From: Thalassia testudinum | Taxonomy: Eukaryota > Streptophyta > Magnoliopsida > Alismatales > Hydrocharitaceae | NCBI GenBank assembly: GCA_037157565.1 | Contig: JAZHRO010000062.1 | Coordinates: 8,122,001-8,186,000, forward strand | Direction: 5' to 3' | DNA: 64,000 nucleotides | Part shown: positions 34,188-44,601 of the stretch, piece after piece | How the letters are laid out: the number at the start of each line of letters is the position of its first letter | Numbering within the stretch: position 1 is the first letter of the stretch | Notes under the pieces: model-generated | Databases searched by the model: none | Told to the model about the DNA's origin: nothing | The model's input: the letters and a program-made list of their open reading frames with translations, nothing else | Position numbers and translations under genes: made by a program

Positions 34188-34252
34188 CCTCTAATGATTC
34201 GAACCCCTGCCTACTGAAGTGGAGATGTCCAATCGCTGAGCTACTAGCACGG
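34188..34252 (-). other. tRNA-like block in E U3
   Basis: The minus strand has the A box TAGCTCAGCGATTGG (34243-34229) and the B box GGGGTTCGAATC (34207-34196), spaced as in a tRNA gene. The D stem GCTC/GGAC pairs at three of four positions. The anticodon and acceptor stems are poor. The B box is 356 bp upstream of the TATA remnant. Confidence 0.65.
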
Positions 34253-34716
34253 ATTGTCGTGAAGCTATCGTGACAAGCGTGCGTGGGATGATCATTGGAT
34301 GATAATCCAACGATGGACCTCGCGCGATGATGAGGCTGTAGGTGCTGCTGGCATGCGATGGAGAGTTGCAAGTGCACCACATGTCGCGTCATGAGCCGTT
34401 GATCATCAAATCAACGGTCAGCATTTCTTGAGCATATTGTGGGAGCTATGGAGATCAGATTGGGATGATTTTGAGTCTACTGGACTCCGTTTGTCGGTCT
34501 GGATCCATCCGTACGGTCCGATCACTCATTTGATACTTGTTTCAAAATGGATTGTGCACATGGTCATTAAACATTGATTCTAAGTGATTAAAATGTAAAG
34601 ATCATGCAATATGCATGCAATGCTCCCAAACCCATTATAATCTGACATTATCGCACAAGTACCCACAAAATTGGCTCTAATTGATGTTATTAACACTTGC
34701 AATTGTAGAGTCATCA

Positions 34717-35648
34717 GAAAGCACAGTTGGTCAATCAACGAATGTCACTGGTCGACCAAAAATGAATTGGACTTTTGGTCGATCAACCAAGGAGTTTGGT
34801 CAACCAAAAGACCTCAGATCGGAAAAAAAGAATGTTTAATCGAATGTAAACTCACTTATGCTACATGATTTTGCAAGAAAAATACACAAGCAAGATCAAA
34901 CAAGTGAGAGTAAGTCAAAGCACATTATAAACACAAGAAAAATCATATGAAATGGATGTATTCAAGGTTTATAATGTACCGAGATCGAACCAAAGTTGGT
35001 TGATCAGAACAAAGGCTGGATGGAGGGTGTGCGAGGAGGCGACAAGTGAGCACGCACTCGTGAGGACCGGTGAACGGTTGACCCACGCATGGAGGAGGTT
35101 TGTGCGAGGAGGTCGACGGCGGCATTTGTTAGTCGATCAGATGATGAGAGTAAAGGAGTGGGGTTAGGTATCTTTTGAGGAGTGGGGACCAAATAATTTT
35201 GTATAGTAAAAAATTGGTGTTTAGGGTAAAAAATGAGGTGTTTTATAGAGAACGTGATTAGTAGAATAGGTAAATGCATTTATGGCAACTAATCACATAA
35301 GTTAAAAACAGTAAGAGTGGATTGTGAATGCAAAACAAGGAAAAGAGATCGCAATCTTTGAAAAGAGAAACCGCCAACTTTGGTCGATCAAAACAAGAAG
35401 TAATCAATCGAAAGAGGTAATTGGTCAACAAAGTTTGAATTTTTGGAGGGAAAATTCTCGCCCAAACAGATTGGTCGATTAAAAATTTTGATTGATCGAT
35501 CAAAAGTCAAAGTTGTGAAGGGAAATTTCCCACTAGTCAAATTCAAGTTTTGGTCAATCAAATAGGAGTTTTGATCGATCAAAGGTTGATCGATAAATTT
35601 TTGAAAATTGATCGATAAAAATAGTAAAAGGGACATTTACTAGGCCAA
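34717..35648 (-). other. 3' region of element H (untranslated and possibly 3' LTR start)
   Basis: There is no coding sequence. It contains repeated TTGGTCGATCAA-type palindromes (34730-34800 and 35380-35620), as does the 5' LTR of H (40860-41015), but the intervening sequence does not align with that LTR. The 3' LTR may therefore be diverged or mostly left of the window, beyond E. A TATA-like CTCTATAAAA on the minus strand lies near 35240. Confidence 0.5.
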
Positions 35649-37643
35649 TTAATCAAGCTCTTTTAATCTAAATAAACCTAGTGAATGAGAAATTTGATTA
35701 AACCTACCTTTTGGTAATGGTTTTGTGAATATATCTACTAGTTTATTTTCTGTGTTAACAAATTCTAAATTGATATCCCCTTTTAAGACATAATCTCTAA
35801 GAAAGTGATGTCTAATATCTATATGTTTGGTCCTAAAGTGTTGTACTGTATTCTTGGAAAGGTTAATAGCACTTGTGCTGTCACACAAAATCTTGTTATT
35901 CTTATAAGATAAACCAAAGTCTTGTAATGTCTATTTCATCCACAATAGTTGTAAACAAGCTAAAGAAGCTACGACATATTCTGCTTCAGTTGTGGATAGT
36001 GATACAGTATTTTGTTTTCTAAAGAACCAAGTGACTAGGGAATTTCCAAGAAATTGACAAGTTCCACTAGTACTCTTCTGGTCTGTAAAGCTACCCGCAT
36101 AGTCAGCATCACAAAAGGAATATAATTCCAATGTGTCCGACTTCAGATAAAAAAGTCCTAAGTCTTGTGTGTTGTTTAGATATCTAAGCATTCTTTTAAC
36201 AGCATGTAGATGTGATTCTTTAGGGTTGAGTTGAAAGTGAGCACACAAACAAGTACAAAATAGAATGTCAGGTCTACTTGCAGTTAAATATAATAGAGAT
36301 CCTATTATGCTTCTATATAGTTTTTGATCTACTGATTTACCTGTGTCATCAGTTTTCAATTGGGTAGAAACTGCCATCGGTGTTTCTTTACCTTTGAGTT
36401 TATCCATCGATAATTTCTTCAATATCTCTATTGTGTATTTTGTTTTAGATATGAAGATTCCAGAGGATAGCTGATCAATCTGAAAACCTAGGAAGAACTT
36501 GAGTTCTCCCATCATGCTCATCTCAAATTGATCCTACATTACCTTTGTAAAGTCTTAGCAAAGTAGATCATCAGTAGCACCAAAAATGATATCATCTACA
36601 TATATTTGAATTAATAAGAAATCATTTTCTTTTCTTTTGGTAAATAAGGTTGGATCTATTTGACCAATTTTAAACTCATTGTCAATTAGATATGATTTTA
36701 ATCTATCATACCAATCTCATGGAGCTTGTTTTAGACCATATAATGCCTTGTTTAATTTGTATACGTGTTCTGGATGATTCGGATCTTCAAAACCTGGAGG
36801 TTGTTTAACAAAGACTTCCTCTTTAATGAATCCATTTAGAAAAGCACTTTTGACATCCATTTGGAAGAGTTTGAATTCCATATGGGTTGCAAAAGCTAGC
36901 AACATTCTAATATATTCTAGTCGAGCAACAGGTGCATATGTTTCATCAAAATCTATTCCTTCTTCTTGATTATCTCCTTGAGCCAAAAGTCTAGCTTTAT
37001 TTCTAACTACATTTCCTGATTCATCAAGTTTGTTCCTAAAAACCCACTTGCTTCCTATAATGGTTTGCGATTCAAGCTTTGAAACAAGTTCCCATACTTG
37101 ATTTTTCTTAAATTGATTTAGCTCATCTTCCATAGCGATAATCCAACAGTTGTCTGAGAAAGATTCCCTAACATTTTTAGGTTCTAATTGTGAAACAAAG
37201 GCTGTAAAGGCTAGTGTGTTAAGGGAAGATCTGGTTTGAACTACTTTTGACAAATCTCCTATTACCAGTTCTTTAGGATGATCTTTCACAAAAGAGATAT
37301 CTTTGGGTAGTTCACTAGAAATATTCTCCTTTGGAATGTTCGATGGATCATGTACTAGTTCATCATCATCAACCATAGAAGATTTAGGTTGTACTAAAGT
37401 TTCATCAAATGATACATGCATGGTTTCCTCGACAACAGAGTTCTTATTAAAGATCGTATAGGCTTTACTTCTGGTTGAATAACCCAGGAAAATTCCTTCC
37501 GAGCTTTTAGCATCAAACTTATCAAGATTATCTTTAGTGTTAAGTATAAACCATCGACATCCGAAAATCTTGAAGTAGGAAATTCTAGGTGTTCTTCCAT
37601 GATAGAGTTGAAAAGGTGTCTTCTTTAGGATTGGTCTGATCAA
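35649..37643 (-). pseudogene. Element H reverse transcriptase and RNase H (broken)
   Basis: 37643-36717 begins with the integrase tail (FKIFGCRWFILNTKD, GIFLGYS) and continues into the RT with KARLLAQGDNQEEGIDF, ETYAPVARLE, QMDVKSAFLNGF and LYGLKQAP. After a stop the YVDD catalytic motif is at 36602-36591. 36521-35931 has FFLGFQI, the RNase H motifs DADYAG and STTEAEY. After another stop 35888-35649 has TKHIDIRHHFLRD and FTKPLPKGRF, the usual Copia pol end. All segments share one frame, with three or more stops. Confidence 0.9.
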
Positions 37644-38357
37644 GGTTCTATTCTGGATATAGCAAGCAGTGTTTACAGCCTCAGCCCAAAAATATCAAGC
37701 CAACTTTGACTCACACAGCATTGTGTGGGCACACTCTTGCAAAGTTCTATTTTTCCTCTCAACTACACCATTCTGAGGTGCAACTCTAGGAAAGGCAAAC
37801 TCATGTTTGATTCCATATTGATCACAAAAATTCAAAAAATATTCATTTTCAAATTCTCCACCATGATCACTTCTAATCCTAATTACCTCAGATCCTTTCT
37901 CATTCTATAATCTTCTAACTAGTTTGATAAAGGCATCTATGGTTAAGTCCTTACTTTTTAAGAAGGATACCCAAGTAAATGTAGACAAGTCGTCAATTAT
38001 GACTAAACAGTATCTGCACCCGCTTAGGCTTTCGGATTTGGTTGGTCTAAACAAGTCTAAGTGAAGTAGCTCCAGCAGTTGAGAAGTGCTAACCGTCCTT
38101 TTTGGTTTAAATAGATTTTTGGTTTGTTTATCAACTTGACAAGAATCACAGACTTTGCTTTTCTTAAAGTTGATCTTTGGCAGTCCCTTAACAAGTTCAT
38201 GTTTCACAAGTTTACTAATATTTCCCATGTGAACATGACCTACTTGTTTATGCCAAAGTGTTGCTTCTTCATCAAATACGACTAGACATTCAAGACTATC
38301 GTATTTGTCGAAGTTTACAGTGTAAATGTCTTTATACCTATTTCCTTTAAGAATAAT
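37644..38357 (-). pseudogene. Element H integrase (broken)
   Basis: The pre-integrase zinc region includes LWHKQVGHVHMGN and CDSCQVDKQT. The catalytic core shows LHLDLF with the first Asp, SDHGGEFEN with the second, and PQNGVVERKNRTLQE with the Glu. Stops occur near 37904 and 37696. This is a Copia integrase lying upstream of RT, the reverse of the gypsy order. Confidence 0.87.
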
Positions 38358-38633
38358 CTATTTTGTTTCTTTATCACGAATTTTAAAACTTTTTGATGTG
38401 AATGTGATTTTATTCCCTTTATCACATGTTTGGCTTACACTTAACAGATTATGTTTTAAACCTTTAACTAAATGCACATTATCAAAAGAGGTAGAAGAGT
38501 TACCAATTTGGCCAGTACCAATAATACAGCCCTTGTGGTTGTTCCCAAACATGACCGTTCCACCTTCCTGAAGGTTGAGCTGCAAGAATAGGTCTTCTTC
38601 ATCAGTCATGTGCTTGGAACAGCCGTTGTCCAT
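38358..38633 (-). pseudogene. Element H aspartic protease
   Basis: A 91-residue open stretch begins at the active site, MDNGCSKHMT. Copia proteases usually have DSG or DTG; DNG is consistent with one G-to-A change, unless it is a lineage variant. It continues with GNNHKGCIIGTGQIG and VKGLKHNLLSVSQ, typical of the protease end in this group. Confidence 0.82.
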
Positions 38634-40265
38634 TATCCACCTTCCTTCTTCTCTTTTCTATCATTAGTTTGTGATTGTGAGGCTTTATTTGATAAAGTGG
38701 CTTCAATGTTCCATTGATTTGTTGGAAAGTCCACTTCTTATAATTTATAGAACCTATAAAATAAGATTGCAAAATACCTTTTGGTACCCATTTTTGTTTG
38801 GGTCCACGGTGGTTAGTTTGCATTGCTTGCTTTGGCAAGCTACCTTTTTCTTTGTTCTGGCTAGAACTAGATGCTTCATGGTTATTTTTTGGTATATAGC
38901 CTAACCAAAATTTGGTGGTGCTCCGGGTTTGTGTTCCTAACAATTTATGCAAGTTTCTACTTCCATTTGTGAATTTAGTTAGATCATTTAAAAGACTAGT
39001 AGATTTTCTTTCAATTTATGGATATCTACCTTTAAATTGTCTATTTGTGATTTTAATGACGTGATTTCAACAGATAATTCTTTGTTTTGTTGAGTAGGTA
39101 TATCTTTGTGTGTTCCTTCTTCTCCTAATGCTTTAGGTAGGTTTTTATTTTCTATTTTTAATGATTTAGCTATGTCATGCATCTCAGAAAAAGCTTCTAG
39201 TAACTCATCTTGTGAAAAAGAAGTTACCTCATCTTCTAGTGCCATTAGTCCTAAAAGAGCTTTTTCTCTGGAGGTTTCTTCTTCTTCTAAGTTTGAATAT
39301 GATTCATCCCATGTTTCCATGAAATCCTTCTTCTTTCCATCCTTTCTAAAGAACTTTTTCTTCTTTTCTGACTCCTTCTTGAGAAGTGGACAATCTTTCT
39401 TGATGTGTCCCTTTCTCGCAGTTGTAGCAGATGATTGCATCCGTCTTGGATTCTTCTTTCTTCTTCCTCCAGCTCCTCTTATTCTTGAGGAACTTTCTGA
39501 ATTTTCTAGAGATAAGAGCTATCTTCCTCTTCTTCTCCGCTTGATGATTCTTCTGATTCCTAATTTGCTTCGAGGGCTATGATCTTCTTTTTGGTTCCTT
39601 CATCTTCTTGCTCCTTCATGTGTTGGAGTTGAACTTCATAAGCCATTAGACTTCCAATAAGATCATCCAATTTCAGGGTGGACAGATCTTTTGATTCTTG
39701 AATGGTTGTTGCCTTGGTCTCCCAATCACTGGCAAGTGAACGAGGATCTTCCTTACCAGAGCTTCATTCTTTATGTCTTGATCTAGATTACATAGGGAGT
39801 TTATGATGTCCATGAATCGTGTGAACATCTCCTTGATAGACTCCCCCTTCTTCATCCTGAAAAGCTCATAATTTTGTGTTAGTAAATTTACTCGAGTTTC
39901 TTTTACCTTAGTTATTCCCTCATGGGTGACTTCAAGGATGCTTCAGACCTCGTATGCCGTTTTGCACATAGAGACATGATTGAATTCTACTTTTGAAAGC
40001 CCACAGAAGATTGTGTTCATTGCTTTGGCATTGTGGGTTGCCATCTTCTTTTGGTCTGATGTCACCGTCACTCCTTCCGTGACTTTAAGACAAGTGTATT
40101 TGGATGAGATGACATCCCATACCTCAAAGTCCATGGATTCAAGGAAGATCTGCATCCTAGTCTTCCAATATCCATAGTTTGTCCCATCAAAGAAAGGAGG
40201 ACAAACAACAGATTACCCCCCTCAATGTATGTGTCGAAAGAATACTTTGACATCTTTTTGGACAA
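38634..40265 (-). pseudogene. gag: Element H gag (broken)
   Basis: The N-terminal part (40265-39943) has FLESMDFEVWDVI and NAKAMNTIFCGLSKVEFNHVS, which are SIRE-type gag phrases. 39855-39673 has the ESIKEMFTRFMDIINSL block. The zinc knuckle near 39430-39385 is broken by a frame change between CYNC and GHIKKDC. A lysine- and glutamate-rich, coiled-coil-like C-terminal part follows (39330-38988). 38952-38602 is a spacer in another frame before protease. Confidence 0.83.
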
Positions 40266-40269
40266 CTAA

Positions 40270-40281
40270 GCTCTGATGCCA
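40270..40281 (-). other. Primer-binding site of element H (tRNA-Met type)
   Basis: The minus strand reads TGGCATCAGAGC; the Copia consensus is TGGTATCAGAGC. It lies four bases from the LTR end. Confidence 0.82.
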
Positions 40282-40285
40282 AGTT

Positions 40286-41237
40286 TGAGTCGTAGGAATA
40301 TCCTGTGGATCACAACTAAATACTAAAGGGGAGGGGCAAATAGTATTGCTTTGAATTAAATGCACAGATTAAAAAATAAAGCACCAGACATTCATGCACA
40401 GAGTACACCTGATTTATAGTGGAAACCCAATTCGGTTGAAAACCACTACCTAAGCCTCCTAGCTTAAGATTTTTCCGACTAGGCAATGCTAGCCAATCCA
40501 CTAAATCGTACCACTTGAATGAGGGTGGCACAACCTCTTACAATCCACTTCCCTTTTATCCTGAACAGAAGCAAAAACAACAACTACAGATCTCCCAAAC
40601 AAACTTGGAATCCGTAAATCAAAACAACAAAGTAAAATAACAATAATGAATTCTATGGAACCTTAATAAATGATCAAATTGATTTTTTGCAGAGGTTCAA
40701 GGCGTCGTGCTTTTGAAGAACGTGAAGAACAGGGCACGAAAGCCTTTGGAAATAAGCATGAGAAGCTCTATTTTTCAATGGTATTTCTATTTAAAAGTTA
40801 TGAAAGAATGGGCTACGTACGACCTCTATTTATACAAAAAGTTCTGCCTGAATAGGAAATTAAATTGGTCGATCAATTAAGGTTAATTAGTTGATCAATT
40901 AACTTGGTTGGTCGATCAAGAGGATCTTTCTCAACTTCCTAAAATGGGCTGATTTGATTGGTCAATTAATTTGGTTGGTCGATCAATTATATAGTTTGGT
41001 CGATCAATAATCCTAAAAGTTTGGTTTTGAAAAGATGCGCAAAATATTCGTATTTGAGGTTTATTTGAGGTTCCTTACAATAATGTCCTAAACTCAAATA
41101 AATATAAAAAGACGAACATTAGCAACTATCTTCTCTTGTCTTGAAAGACACTTTGATGCCTTAATCTGAGATAGTCCTGAAATGTTAGTCTAGCAATAAA
41201 CATAATTTTGGTATATCAAAATAGAGGTGCTTACACA
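40286..41237 (-). repeat. 5' LTR of element H (about 950 bp)
   Basis: On the plus strand it begins TGAGTCGTAGG next to the PBS and ends near TTACACA at 41237, where the interrupted protease frame of G starts. It includes GGTCGATCAA palindromes at 40865-41015 and a TATAAATAG box (40835-40825, minus strand). The right boundary is inferred from the resumption of G and the terminal CA. The TSD cannot be checked because the other end is out of the window. Confidence 0.7.
40825..40835 (-). promoter_or_regulatory. TATA box of element H LTR
   Basis: The minus strand reads GTATAAATAGA, in mid-LTR. Confidence 0.55.
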
Positions 41238-41388
41238 TTCTTGGCTACTACAGGAGCCATAATCAATTGTGAATCAAGGCACATGATAATTGCCTTTGGA
41301 GATAAACGAACTGAGATTAATATTTTTGAGGTAGCTAAAGGAAAAGGAAAAAAGCTCGGCAGAACAACTTGGTTTTATTCAAGACCTC
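41238..41388 (+). pseudogene. Element G protease tail
   Basis: FLATTGAIINC matches the FLATARANITC block of the A protease, followed by IIAFGDKRTEINIFEVAKG, which matches the region after the flap. No RT follows, so either a deletion removed RT to integrase or this is a non-autonomous design in which protease is followed directly by the accessory ORF. Confidence 0.72.
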
Positions 41389-42128
41389 ATGACCGTATCA
41401 TTAGTAGAGAACCTAGAACCAGAACTGGAAATTTTTCACATAATGGATGATCCTGATTTGATCGAGCATAATTCAAATGACATGAGAGTAGTGGAGACCT
41501 TCACCTTTGATGTTGAGGACATACCAAGGGATTTTTGGGAAAATGATGACACATCATACTCAAATTTTTATTCCATAAAGTTGGAGACATTTTCTTAGGA
41601 CCTCCAAGAATCAGCCTTTGCAAATATTGAGAGTGACCTTCACCCAAAGTATGAATCCTTTACAGAATTTAAGATAGATAATCCAAAAGGTACTCTCCAA
41701 ACATTCACTTTTGTTTGGGATGAAAATCATAGTGAAGATTCATTGGAAGACCCAATCTTTAAGTCATTTCTTGAGGAGATGATCTTTCATTCAGCAGAAA
41801 AGAATCAAAATGACTCATTAAATATCGATTCGTTAGGCCACATAGCACGAGAGAAACCACACATCTAGGACATGCTGATTAGATTCACCTCTATTGGATT
41901 CTGGATCCACGATGATCTTATTTTAGAACCCCATAATCAATACATCTTCCGAGTAATTCTACTGCAGAAACTCCATAAGAGCCATCCAGAAACAAATCAA
42001 CCTAATCCATATCATAGATCTTCTGGAATGACTCTTCATTATAATTTGATACTCATCTGTGGCCATGTGATTCTCATTCATCATGATCACATATTTTGCC
42101 CTATCACTCATCATCAATTGACATAACC
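41389..42128 (+). pseudogene. Element G accessory ORF (unknown function)
   Basis: One frame with two stops (near 41599 and 41866) covers about 245 codons. The first 150 are acidic (DDPDLIEHNSNDM, DENHSEDSLEDPIF). The end has a segment of the form R-x21-YIF-x-V, then a histidine- and isoleucine-rich tail. The accessory ORF of F ends with a segment of the same form. I recognise no domain. It is not an env-like protein by any visible signal peptide or transmembrane segment. Confidence 0.5.
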
Positions 42129-42875
42129 TTTTGAGTTCATTGCACCCAACTGATGGCATTAAACTTAGTGCTTAACGAGAGGCAACCCGTCATCTTTTGA
42201 AAAAACTCGAAACCCTTTTGACATATCTCTTTGCTGAATTCATATTGCACTTTAGGGTTTGTCCATTAGAACAGCCAACTCCACCTCTGTTATTCATACC
42301 AAAGCTTGAAATCATCCGCAAGTCATCCCAACCCATCCACCCACCCTCTAACCCTGTTCTAATGTACGATCTAAGCTGAACTCGAACCCACCTAACTTAC
42401 AATGAGGGCATTGCAAATCGTAGGCATGGGAGGGTATTAAAGTGCAAAATGCTATGAAAATCAAATCACAAAAGGGTTTCATAAAAAAAAAAAGAGAGAG
42501 AGGAGGTTGAGAGAAAGGAAAACCCATTTGAGCTAAATGAAGAAAAAAGAGGGAAGAAAAGAAAAAAAAAAAAAGAAAGGAGCAAAAGAAAAACAAAAAG
42601 GAAAGAGTCCCTTCAAAATAATATGGAACTTGCCTAACTTCTAGATTGGATCGAATGATGAATTAAGACCTGGAAGGCTAAAACTTAAGGGATTAGTAGT
42701 GAATACCGACCTTAGGCCTCATGGATCTGGTTTGAGATTTAAACACTCAAGTAGTTGTCAAGATCCAGATTAATCCATAAGAGGTTGAGAAAAATGTAAA
42801 GCTTATGTATTAAGTCTAAGGCTTAGGGATTATTCGGCCCCGTTAACTGATCTCTGATTTGTGCGACTCGGTAAC
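42129..42875 (+). other. 3' untranslated region of element G
   Basis: It follows the layout of the B 3' region: 'gaggcaacc' signature, hairpin with polypurine tract at 42400-42436, an A/G-rich block (42480-42605), then the 'aagaggttgag' and 'ggcttagggattattcgg' phrases. No gene. Confidence 0.7.
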
Positions 42876-43032
42876 TGATGGGAACACCATCATGAGCCAT
42901 AACTAGCTCAATTTGGTGTAAAAAGGTTGACAAATGCACCTACATATCCATCAGAAAGTCCTAAGGGCACAAAATATCATTTTGAAAAGAGGAGAAGAAT
43001 ACAAGGTTATTTCTACAAAATTAATAGCATTC
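42876..43032 (+). repeat. LTR L, part 1 (A/B family)
   Basis: It starts TGATGGGAACACCATCATGAGCC, like A (TGATGAGAACCTCATCATGAGCC). No polypurine tract precedes it, so it is an insertion into the 3' region of G rather than the LTR of G. It is interrupted by element F at CATTC (43028-43032) and resumes at 63284. The candidate TSD is GTAAC (42871-42875), but the partner is outside the window. Confidence 0.75.
43028..43032. repeat. TSD of element F (left copy)
   Basis: CATTC; the partner is at 63279-63283. Confidence 0.9.
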
Positions 43033-44601
43033 TGACGCACGCAGAATGCATTGGATTAATTATGTCATTGTAGCATGTGTTCGCAACGTCGATTTTAATT
43101 TAAGATGTGGATTTGGTGAGTCCAAGTGTCGAACACAAGGAGGCATGAAATCGGATTAGTTTGTTGGTTTAGTTGTCACAGGAATGTTTGGTTTGCTTGC
43201 AAGAAAATGAGAAAGAGAGAGAGAGAGAGATATTAGGGTTAAAGCTTGTGTTTAAATCATGACATTTATTTTAAGAAGATGTGAGCTATCATATAAGAAA
43301 CAACATTAACATATACCATGCAATTAGAGTTTGTTTACAACTACAGCAATAGATGAAAGCTTAAATAATTAAGACATAAAACTAAAGTAAAAAGAGTGCG
43401 AGGACAAGGCGAGGCGGCCACGGCAGTGGAGGCGGGCTCCATCGGCGGCTCGACAACTCTGGGGCGAATATGGGAAGCTTAGTGGAGCTAGGAGAGGGCT
43501 AGTATTGCATGGAGAGTGTGTGTGAATTGAATTCCCTTGAATGGGGTGGTTGAGGAGGTTTATATAGAGAAGAAGGGGTTTCCAAACTAAGTAAGGGTAT
43601 TAACGACGTCCGGGACATCACTAAACCAATTCCATAAGTGTCGGTGAAGCCCCTCTCCCGCCGATCCTTTGAGGTGCGTGTGCTTTCTTCCTCAATCTAT
43701 GCTCATGCACCCTCAGCTGTTCGATCTGAGGCACGAATCGCCATCGAATGGTTGAGGGCCCACCACGTCAACCTCCCGTGCCCGCAGAGGTATAAGCATT
43801 CGCATGATGGACGCGCGTCGACCATCGGATTTCACTTCAACGGCTGCGATCGCGCGAGCAGGGAGAGCTTGGATCTCGCTTTGTGGGTGGTGAGCATGCG
43901 TGATCGTGTGCATCGGGGCAAGATTTCATCTGGAGCGGCCGCGTGGACTTCATCTCCGTCGTCTGCGCACGCATCAATGGCTAAATTTTGATCGCGCACA
44001 TGGATGCGGTTGATACATTTCGAATGGGTGCTGGAGCAGATCGTGGAAAGGCTCTAACCGCTGCGGTGAGCTCACACTTTGTTGCAGCTTTGCATGAATT
44101 CTCAGCTATCCGATGGACGATCGGACGGTCAAGATTACATCTTGGCGCGATGGAGAGATGGTGCGGGTGAAGCTGGCGGATTCTCAATCGTCCAATGGAC
44201 GATTGGACTACTTAAAGTGCTTTGCAAGATGAGGCAAAATGTTGTGCAGGTTAGGGTGTGATGCTGATCGCCACGTGGCCACTTATGGGCTGTTGATCAT
44301 CAGATCAATGACCAGAACTTCTTGGGCTAATCGAGGGAGCTCTGGATGTCGGATTTAAGTGATTTCGAGTCTATTGGACTCCATTCATCGATCTAAATCT
44401 ATCTGTGTAGTCCAATTGCTCATCTGAGGCCTATTTCAATATGCACTTGTACAAATGGCCATTAAACATTGATTTATAAGCAATCTTAATTCATGATGCA
44501 TATAATGCTCCCATGCCCATTATGGTGCATTATTAGTGCACATATATCCTCAAGATAAACCTTGGTTGATGGAATTATCATCATTGAATGCAAAGTTATC
44601 A
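43033..44601 (-). repeat. 3' LTR of element F (1569 bp)
   Basis: The plus strand begins TGACGCACGC and ends GTTATCA, next to the polypurine tract. A TATATAA box lies at 43567-43557 (minus). It has a GA tract at 43211-43229, the U5 motif GTGTCGAACACAAGGAGGC near 43125-43143, and GATC-centred hairpins such as CCGATGGACGATCGG (44109-44123). Unlike E and E2 it has no tRNA-like block. Confidence 0.9.
43557..43567 (-). promoter_or_regulatory. TATA box of element F 3' LTR
   Basis: The minus strand reads CTATATAAACC. The 5' LTR has CTATATAAAT at 62314-62305. Confidence 0.65.

Larger units (their letters stand above)
27602..34716 (-). mobile_element. Element E: Athila-like gypsy element, truncated by K
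   Basis: From right to left: 5' LTR (34716-33323), PBS (33317-33301), leader, gag (32237-30751), linker and protease (30547-29718 and 27753-27602). The protease is split by solo LTR J. RT, integrase and 3' LTR are not in the window; by the nested model they lie left of position 1 beyond K. E was inserted in the 3' part of the copia element H. All coding parts are broken. Confidence 0.85.
33323..34716 (-). repeat. 5' LTR of element E (1394 bp)
   Basis: It begins TGACATTCGC and ends GTCATCA on the plus strand. It is homologous to E2 (1392 bp, opposite strand) and to the F LTRs. It contains the U5 motif GTGTCGAACACAGGGAGGC near 33415-33433, a GA tract at 33511-33529, a mutated TATA (33840-33831), hairpins including ATCATTGGAT/ATCCAACGAT (34290-34314), and a tRNA-like block (34252-34188). 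Confidence 0.85.
34717..41237 (-). mobile_element. Element H: SIRE-like Ty1/copia retrotransposon (degenerate)
   Basis: The minus-strand order is 5' LTR (41237-40286), PBS (40281-40270), gag with a CCHC knuckle, protease, integrase, reverse transcriptase and RNase H, which is the Copia order (integrase before RT). The gag phrases near 40150 and the long gag-pol spacing fit the SIRE/Maximus lineage. The 3' part (34717-35648) is cut by element E and its 3' LTR cannot be delimited. H appears inserted in the protease region of G, whose reading resumes at 41238. Confidence 0.85.
41238..42875 (+). mobile_element. Element G: fragment of a gypsy element with accessory ORF
   Basis: This is the outermost layer visible. 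It starts inside a protease flap (FLATTGAIIN), continues through an acidic accessory ORF, the 'cttaacgagaggcaacc' signature (42172-42190), a CAATG hairpin and polypurine tract (42400-42436), and a 3' region matching B. It is interrupted at 42876 by LTR L after 'ggtaac', a point that in B (23928-23933) continues normally. The 5' part is to the left of the window beyond H. Confidence 0.75.

Noticed and set aside
34943..35279. Two ORFs in the 3' region of H with proline- and serine-rich products
   Set aside because: They are short, overlap in two frames and lie between GGTCGATC palindromes in untranslated or LTR sequence.
43638..43991. 117-residue ORF in the F 3' LTR
   Set aside because: It lies in U3 of the LTR; the counterpart in the 5' LTR (62400-62760) is not open in the same frame.
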